Assembly: GCA_028865155.1 (NCBI GenBank)
Contig: JAGWKW010000043.1
Span: 1 to 9,681 of the forward strand
Source: Alphaproteobacteria bacterium
Lineage (GTDB): Bacteria; Pseudomonadota; Alphaproteobacteria; UBA9219
Direction of reading: 5' to 3'
DNA: 9,681 bases
Under the pieces are notes generated by a model that had not been told where the DNA came from, ran no database searches, and worked only from the letters and a program-made list of their open reading frames with translations. Below are positions 5,970 to 9,681 of this stretch, one piece after another. Positions within the stretch are counted from its first letter, which is position 1. Every line of letters begins with the position of its first letter. The position numbers were made by a program, and so were the translations under genes.

Positions 5970-7285
5970 GCGGTTTGGCGGCTTTGCTTCTGGTGATGAA
6001 TGGCTGCGCACATTACGCGCAACCCCGGGCCGGGGCGCAAGAGACTGTAGCGCAAAGCGCCGCGACGGGCTACCACCCGCCTTACGCCTATGCGCAGAAT
6101 GTCGCGCCGTCGCGGCTCGACCAGCATCCGCTTCAGCCAGCCCCGCAACAACGCCCATCGCCGCCGCCTGCGCAACAACCGGCGCCGCCGTCCGGGCAGA
6201 TCATACCGCCTTTGACCGTCATGTCCGCGGCGCGGCCCCCCGTTCCGGCGAACGGCCAGATCAAGGTCGCGATTCTGCTGCCGCTCAGCGGCCCCAACGC
6301 GGCGCTCGGTCAGGCGATGCTGAACGCGGCGCAACAGGCGGTGTTCGACGCGGCCGGAACCGATTTCCGTCTGTTGCCGCACGACACGGAAGCGGTGGGC
6401 GGCGCGCAAGCCGCCGCGAATGCGGCCGTGCAGGAAGGCGCGCAGCTTATCATCGGGCCCTTGTTCGCGACCAACATCCCCGCTGTCAAACTCGTCGCAA
6501 GCCATGCGGGGTTGCAGATTCTGCCGCTTTCGACCGACACGTCGCAGGCCGAACCCGGCGTTTACGTCATGGGCCTCGCCCCCGCCGCGCAGGTCAGGCG
6601 TATCATCGCCTATGCTAATGCGCATATGGCGGGCGCCGCGGCAGGGCACCGGTTCGCCGCGCTGGTTCCCGCGACGCCTTACGGCGCGCTGGTCGGGCAG
6701 GTGTTCGAAGATGCGGTCAAGGAAGCGGGCGGCACGGTAGTCGATTACGAAACCTACGACTCGGTCGCGCAGGATACGGGCAATATCGAAAACCTGACCG
6801 ACCGCCGCAGCATGATCGACGCTTTGTTCCTGCCCGAAGGCGGCGACGATCTGAAAACGGTCACGCAGCAACTTGCCGCGGCCGGTTTCAACGGAACGCA
6901 GATCCATATGCTCGGCACCGGTTTATGGGACGTTCCCGGCCTGGGGCAGCAGAACCCGCTACTGGTCGGCGGCTGGTATGCCGCGCCCGATCCCGCCGCG
7001 CGGAAAAATTTCACCGCCGCTTACGCATCCGCCTACGGCAAAAATCCGCCGCGCCTCGCGACGCTCGCCTATGACGCGACGGCTTTGGCGGCGGTGCTGG
7101 CCAAACGCGGCGGGCGTTACGACGCAACCGCGCTGCAAAACCCGAACGGCTTCGCCGGGCTCGACGGAATTTTCCGTCTGCTGTCTTCGGGCAAGGTCGA
7201 ACGCGGCCTTGCCGTCAACGAGGTCACGCCCTACGGCGCGCATGTGATCGACCCGTCGCCGGTCAGCTTTGTGGGAAGAAAATAA
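5942..7285 (+). CDS. LpoA-like penicillin-binding-protein activator lipoprotein (periplasmic-binding-protein fold)
   Basis: A 447-residue protein. The signal peptide MKSSFFLRTCGLAALLLVMN ends at Cys22 in the context VMNGC; Met at -3 is unusual for a lipobox but the hydrophobic core and GC are present. Residues about 55-90 are a Pro/Gln-rich linker (for example PAPQQRPSPPPAQQP). From about 107 a type-I periplasmic-binding fold begins with IKVAILLPLSGPNAALGQAML, followed by QLIIGPLFATNIPAV and a C-terminal lobe near LATLAYDATALAAVL. E. coli LpoA carries the same fold after an extra N-terminal helical-repeat domain and activates PBP1A from the outer membrane. This shorter form lacks that part, so the partner is inferred. 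The divergent rsmI neighbour matches the E. coli arrangement. No good ribosome-binding site precedes the ATG. Confidence 0.85.
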   Translation: MKSSFFLRTCGLAALLLVMNGCAHYAQPRAGAQETVAQSAATGYHPPYAYAQNVAPSRLDQHPLQPAPQQRPSPPPAQQPAPPSGQIIPPLTVMSAARPPVPANGQIKVAILLPLSGPNAALGQAMLNAAQQAVFDAAGTDFRLLPHDTEAVGGAQAAANAAVQEGAQLIIGPLFATNIPAVKLVASHAGLQILPLSTDTSQAEPGVYVMGLAPAAQVRRIIAYANAHMAGAAAGHRFAALVPATPYGALVGQVFEDAVKEAGGTVVDYETYDSVAQDTGNIENLTDRRSMIDALFLPEGGDDLKTVTQQLAAAGFNGTQIHMLGTGLWDVPGLGQQNPLLVGGWYAAPDPAARKNFTAAYASAYGKNPPRLATLAYDATALAAVLAKRGGRYDATALQNPNGFAGLDGIFRLLSSGKVERGLAVNEVTPYGAHVIDPSPVSFVGRK

Positions 7286-7357
7286 GAAAAATCCCGGCGC
7301 GAAACCCGTCAAGGAAAATAGTTGCGCCACGCCGCAACGCAGGCGCGGCAGCCGCAC

Positions 7358-7402
7358 AAGCATAAGCCGATGCTTTCGCTTCTTTTTCGAAAAGGCGTTT
7401 TT
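7358..7402 (+). terminator. Possible terminator after the LpoA-like gene
   Basis: AAGCAT (7358-7363) and ATGCTT (7370-7375) form a 6-bp stem with a 6-base loop, followed by TCGCTTCTTTTT. A weaker overlapping hairpin (7377-7397) is followed by TTTTT (7398-7402). Either could end transcription from the gene stopping at 7285. The stems are short and not GC-rich, so the call is weak. A further 6-bp hairpin, GTTGCG with CGCAAC, lies at 7321-7338. Confidence 0.35.
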
Positions 7403-7438
7403 GGTAAAGGAAGTCTTAAGCCCGATACGGAATTGTTT

Positions 7439-7475
7439 TTTACTTTCATGTGCTTGGGCGGTTTATTCAATAAAC
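7439..7475 (+). promoter_or_regulatory. Candidate promoter with overlapping palindromic operator
   Basis: TTTACT (7439-7444) and TTTATT (7462-7467) with a 17-base spacer resemble a weak -35/-10 pair (4 of 6 matches each). GTTTATT (7461-7467) and AATAAAC (7469-7475) are an exact inverted repeat around a single C and cover the -10, as an operator would. The stretch TTCA-N7-TTAAC (7466-7481) is one base from the CtrA box TTAA-N7-TTAAC. Promoter and operator are inferred from pattern only. Confidence 0.35.
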
Positions 7476-7485
7476 GTTAACGCTG

Positions 7486-7519
7486 TCCGCGCTAGGATGG
7501 ACTCATAAAAGAGCGCGGA
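7486..7519 (+). promoter_or_regulatory. Leader hairpin covering the start region of the unknown gene
   Basis: TCCGCGCT (7486-7493) and AGCGCGGA (7512-7519) are exact inverted repeats, GC-rich, around an 18-base AT-richer loop. The 3' arm includes GCGGA, the only Shine-Dalgarno-like bases before the ATG at 7525, so folding would hide the ribosome-binding region. The loop also holds a tiny frame ATG-GAC-TCA-TAA (7497-7508). Confidence 0.5.
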
Positions 7520-7524
7520 TAAAA

Positions 7525-8226
7525 ATGTTCGTACCAGCTGAAGTCATAAAGGAAGCTTCGAACGCCCTCGGCCTTGCCACCGGCCCGGCCGGTTTTGGCA
7601 TGCACTACGACGTTGCGTCGGGCATGAACGAACATGGCGCGGTCGAGCTCAAACTCAACGACCCGAGCCTCACCGCCGCGCACAAAATGAATGAACAGGG
7701 CGGGAATAAAATTTTTACCGCGCTGCACGGGTCGCGCGTACCGAAACCGTCCGGCGCGCTGGCCTTCATGGCGCAGAAGCAGGACAAAGCCGACAACCAG
7801 TACTTCGCGCTGTTCGCCAGGTGCGGCCTCGATAAAACCGCCCGCCGCGTCATGCAGCGTAGCCCGTCGTCGCAAGCCCACCCGCGCTCGCGTCCGCAGG
7901 CGCGCGGCCATATGCGCGCGACGCTTGCGCGCGAGGTTTCGAAAAACCCGCTTCTGCGGATGCGGCAGCGTTATTTTCTGCAAGTGCGCCGGACGCTCGA
8001 TGAAGTTCTGAAACGCAAGCAGGTGCGGATCAACCCGGAAATGCTGCCGGAACCGGTCAAGAAAAAGATGATCGAAACGGCAATTCAGAACGGCCAGACG
8101 AACACGCCGCTCGGCCAGATTCCGCCCCAGATGATGAAAGGCGGTCTTGCCGCCGCATACAAGAAATGGGGCGGCGCGCTCATTCCCGGCTCGATCTTTA
8201 CCGATCTGATGCCGACGAAATCCTAG
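7525..8226 (+). CDS. Basic protein of unknown function, 233 residues
   Basis: I do not recognise this protein. It has no signal peptide and no membrane helix, and should be cytoplasmic unless it uses a signal I cannot see. Residues 1-65 are mixed (MFVPAEVIKEASNALGLATG). Residues 100-165 are strongly basic with many Arg (TARRVMQRS, RSRPQARGHMRATLAR, LLRMRQRYFLQVRRTLDEVLKRK), suggesting contact with nucleic acid or an acidic partner. The C-terminal third is Pro/Met/Gly-rich (PEMLPEPVKKKM, IPPQMMKGG). There is one Cys (100). Its GC content and codon use resemble those of its neighbours, which argues against recent transfer and for a real gene. It has its own AT-rich upstream region with palindromes and converges on hemW with seven bases between stops. 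An open frame antisense to it is judged a shadow. Confidence 0.72.
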   Translation: MFVPAEVIKEASNALGLATGPAGFGMHYDVASGMNEHGAVELKLNDPSLTAAHKMNEQGGNKIFTALHGSRVPKPSGALAFMAQKQDKADNQYFALFARCGLDKTARRVMQRSPSSQAHPRSRPQARGHMRATLAREVSKNPLLRMRQRYFLQVRRTLDEVLKRKQVRINPEMLPEPVKKKMIETAIQNGQTNTPLGQIPPQMMKGGLAAAYKKWGGALIPGSIFTDLMPTKS

Positions 8227-8233
8227 ACAGGCT

Positions 8234-9373
8234 CTAATCCAAATACCCAAGCACGGCGTTCAGCCGTTGCAGCCCCGCGCGCGTCGCGCGCAACCGCGTA
8301 TCATCTTGCGCAAGATAACCTTCGCCGACAAGGCGCGCGGCTTTTTCGGACGGCAGGAATTGCACAAGCGGCATATCGAATTTTTCATTCCATTCTTCGT
8401 GTGCGATGCCCGCCGTCAGCCGCAACCCCATCATCAGCGCTTCACGCATCGCGGTTTTGTCGTCAATCTCTGCAGCTTGCTTGACACCACGACCCTGTTT
8501 CATTGTTTCCTGCAGCCATATATCCGGCGCGCGGTGATTTTCCGCCGCCATGCGCGCGCCGTTCCGGTAACGCCCATGCGCGCCGGGGCCGATGCCGATA
8601 TAATCGCCGTAATGCCAGTAGGTCAGGTTATGGCGGCTTTCATGCCCCGCCCGCGCATGGTTCGAAATTTCATAGGCGGGCATCGCGGCCGCATCCATCA
8701 TCTCCTGCGTCGCCTCGAACATGGAAACCGCATAATCGTCCTTTGCGGTCAGAAATTCGCCGCGCCGCGCGCGCGTGTCGAACTGCGTATGCGGCTCGAT
8801 CGTCAACTGGTACAGCGACAGATGATCGCCTGCCATCTGCAACGCTTCGCGCAATTCCTCACACCACATATCGGGCGTTTGCCCTTGCCGCGCATAAATC
8901 AGGTCGAATGAAAAACGCGGGAAAGTTTTGGCGGCGAGGGCAATGGCGCATTTCGCTTCATCGGCATCATGCGCGCGGCCCAGGAATTTCAGCGCATCCT
9001 CGCGCAACGACTGCACGCCTAACGACAAACGGTTGACGCCAGCCGCACGGAAATCCGCGAATTTTCCCGCTTCGGCCGAAGACGGATTGGCTTCAAGCGT
9101 AATTTCGGCATCGTCGTCAACAGACCACAGCCGCGCGATATTTTGTAAAATCACCTCGGCCGTGCGGGCTTCCATCAGCGACGGCGTGCCGCCGCCGAAG
9201 AACACCGACGTCACGCGCCGCGCTGGCAACGCCTTCGCGTAGTGTTCCAACTCGCGCACATAGGCGCCGCGCCACGCGTCATGGTCGACGGCATCCGCGA
9301 CATGCGAATTGAAATCGCAATAGGGGCATTTGGAAACGCAAAACGGCCAATGAATGTAAATCGCAAGTGTCAT
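8234..9373 (-). CDS. hemW: HemW, radical SAM haem chaperone (HemN-like)
   Basis: A 379-residue radical SAM protein. The cluster motif is Cys12-x3-Cys16-x2-Cys19 followed by Asp-Phe (CVSKCPYCDF). The Phe where true HemN coproporphyrinogen oxidases carry a fourth Cys identifies the HemW branch. FFGGGTPSLM (58-67) is the SAM-binding GGGTPS region, and LSLGVQS (116-122) is family-typical. HNLTYWHYGDYIGIGPGAHG (248-267) contains the HNxxYW motif linked to haem binding in HemW. The known role is haem binding and delivery to membrane respiratory enzymes rather than porphyrin oxidation. The start is the ATG at 9371-9373: the frame stays open to 9463 with a TTG, but that part translates the palindromic element. 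No Shine-Dalgarno sequence precedes the ATG, which directly abuts the element. ribE lies upstream on the same strand. Confidence 0.95.
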   Translation of the reverse strand: MTLAIYIHWPFCVSKCPYCDFNSHVADAVDHDAWRGAYVRELEHYAKALPARRVTSVFFGGGTPSLMEARTAEVILQNIARLWSVDDDAEITLEANPSSAEAGKFADFRAAGVNRLSLGVQSLREDALKFLGRAHDADEAKCAIALAAKTFPRFSFDLIYARQGQTPDMWCEELREALQMAGDHLSLYQLTIEPHTQFDTRARRGEFLTAKDDYAVSMFEATQEMMDAAAMPAYEISNHARAGHESRHNLTYWHYGDYIGIGPGAHGRYRNGARMAAENHRAPDIWLQETMKQGRGVKQAAEIDDKTAMREALMMGLRLTAGIAHEEWNEKFDMPLVQFLPSEKAARLVGEGYLAQDDTRLRATRAGLQRLNAVLGYLD

Positions 9374-9501
9374 GGAAAATCGACCGATCTTGGGCTGCAA
9401 ATCACGTTTTTTTGAATTTTCGATGCTCACGTACGTCACAGTACGCTGCGCTCGAAAATTCAAAAAACCCTGATTTTCACCGCAAGCTTGGCCGATTTTT
9501 C
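9374..9501. repeat. Long imperfect palindromic element, copy 2, in the ribE-hemW gap
   Basis: Two 49-base arms (9374-9422 and 9453-9501) pair without gaps: by my count 40 Watson-Crick pairs, 2 G-T and 7 mismatches, around a 30-base centre. The inner 15 bp (9408-9422 with 9453-9467) are perfect. The tip CGTAC (9430-9434) with GTACG (9441-9445) closes loop GTCACA and is flanked by unpaired ATGCTCA and CTGCGCT, nearly the same as in copy 1. The core (about 9392-9480) is homologous to 985-1073, while the outer arms are not. On the minus-strand transcript the element starts two bases after the ribE stop and ends at the base before the hemW ATG. Relative to transcription it is inverted compared with copy 1. 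Confidence 0.9.
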
Positions 9502-9503
9502 TC

Positions 9504-9681
9504 TCACGTCTCTTTCTTTAATAAGCGGTCGAGATAACGCGCGATCATATCGACTTCCAGATTGACCCTGTCGCCTACGCGCAAACCGCCGAGCGTGGTC
9601 TCTTTCTGCGTATGCGGAATGACATTGACGCCAAAACATCCATCTTCGACCTCGTTGACGGTCAGCGATACGCCGTCGATG
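9504..9681 (-). CDS. ribE: Riboflavin synthase alpha subunit, C-terminal part (5' end outside window)
   Basis: The frame enters from the right edge and gives 58 residues before TGA (complement of 9504-9506). It begins IDGVSLTVNEVEDGCFGVNV, continues IPHTQKETTLG and ends VNLEVDMIARYLDRLLKKET. DGVSLTVN, IPHT...TTL and NLEVD-IARY are the conserved pattern of the second lumazine-binding repeat of riboflavin synthase, which makes riboflavin from two 6,7-dimethyl-8-ribityllumazine molecules. It stops 130 bases before hemW, and the gap is filled by palindromic element copy 2. The C-terminus looks complete. Upstream rib genes, if any, are outside the window. The symbol varies between species (ribE or ribC). 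Confidence 0.93.
   Translation of the reverse strand, partial: IDGVSLTVNEVEDGCFGVNVIPHTQKETTLGGLRVGDRVNLEVDMIARYLDRLLKKET

Noticed and set aside
5970..6158. N-terminal extension of RsmI up to 6158
   Set aside because: It runs antisense through the lipoprotein signal peptide and linker, is Arg/Ala-rich, and RsmI normally begins shortly before the YVVATPIGNLGD motif.
7269..7508. Short open frame through the gap after the LpoA-like gene
   Set aside because: It starts inside the preceding gene in another frame, spans several hairpins and has no ribosome-binding site or recognisable content.
7492..8250. Open frame of about 250 codons antisense to the unknown gene at 7525-8226
   Set aside because: I considered whether it was the real gene. 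The plus-strand protein has a more natural composition (fewer Arg/His), a suitable ATG and an AT-rich upstream region, while the minus frame overlaps the hemW end and its leader hairpin.
1..9681. CRISPR array, tRNA, rRNA, insertion sequence or phage genes
   Set aside because: I looked for regularly spaced repeats, cloverleaf-like stretches and transposase or phage motifs and saw none.

Overview
The window is GC-rich chromosomal DNA from a Gram-negative bacterium, most likely an alphaproteobacterium. This is an inference from gene content and gene style: BamA and Skp, a short LpoA-type lipoprotein without the long N-terminal half seen in E. coli, MltA coupled to a small Smr-domain protein, RsmI coupled to YraN, and HemW. 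I see no phage genes, transposases, CRISPR arrays, tRNA or rRNA. The genes are mostly core cell-envelope and housekeeping functions, tightly packed, with three ATGA stop/start overlaps (skp-cinA-like, mltA-smr, rsmI-yraN).

Layout. At 1-957 is the C-terminal barrel of BamA (start outside the window), followed by skp (1132-1731) and a CinA N-terminal-type protein (1728-2483). A small two-helix membrane protein of unknown function reads back on the minus strand (2464-2814) and overlaps the end of the CinA-like gene. The gap 2815-3058 holds a G-rich hairpin with a G-quadruplex pattern and a second small palindrome. Then come mltA (3059-4198) and an Smr-domain gene (4195-4686), which meet yraN and rsmI (4687-5969, minus strand) stop to stop. 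A divergent LpoA-like lipoprotein gene (5942-7285) overlaps the 5' end of rsmI. After a 239-base AT-richer gap with several palindromes comes a basic protein I do not recognise (7525-8226). Then on the minus strand lie hemW (8234-9373) and the C-terminus of riboflavin synthase ribE (9504-9681).

Functionally, bamA/skp (outer-membrane protein assembly), mltA (peptidoglycan turnover) and the LpoA-like gene (control of peptidoglycan synthesis) are an envelope theme. rsmI, yraN, smr, hemW and ribE are general housekeeping.

The most unusual feature is a pair of long, gap-free imperfect palindromes. Copy 1 (957-1101) fills the bamA-skp gap and copy 2 (9374-9501) fills the ribE-hemW gap. They share a core of about 90 bases with a conserved tip and conserved unpaired internal loop. 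Most differences between the copies inside the stem are compensated on the opposite arm, and the outer arms are unrelated in sequence between loci yet still self-complementary. Each begins at or within two bases of the upstream stop codon, and copy 2 ends exactly at the hemW ATG. This looks like a dispersed palindromic element family, analogous in form to ERIC or Rickettsia palindromic elements, maintained by pairing rather than by primary sequence.
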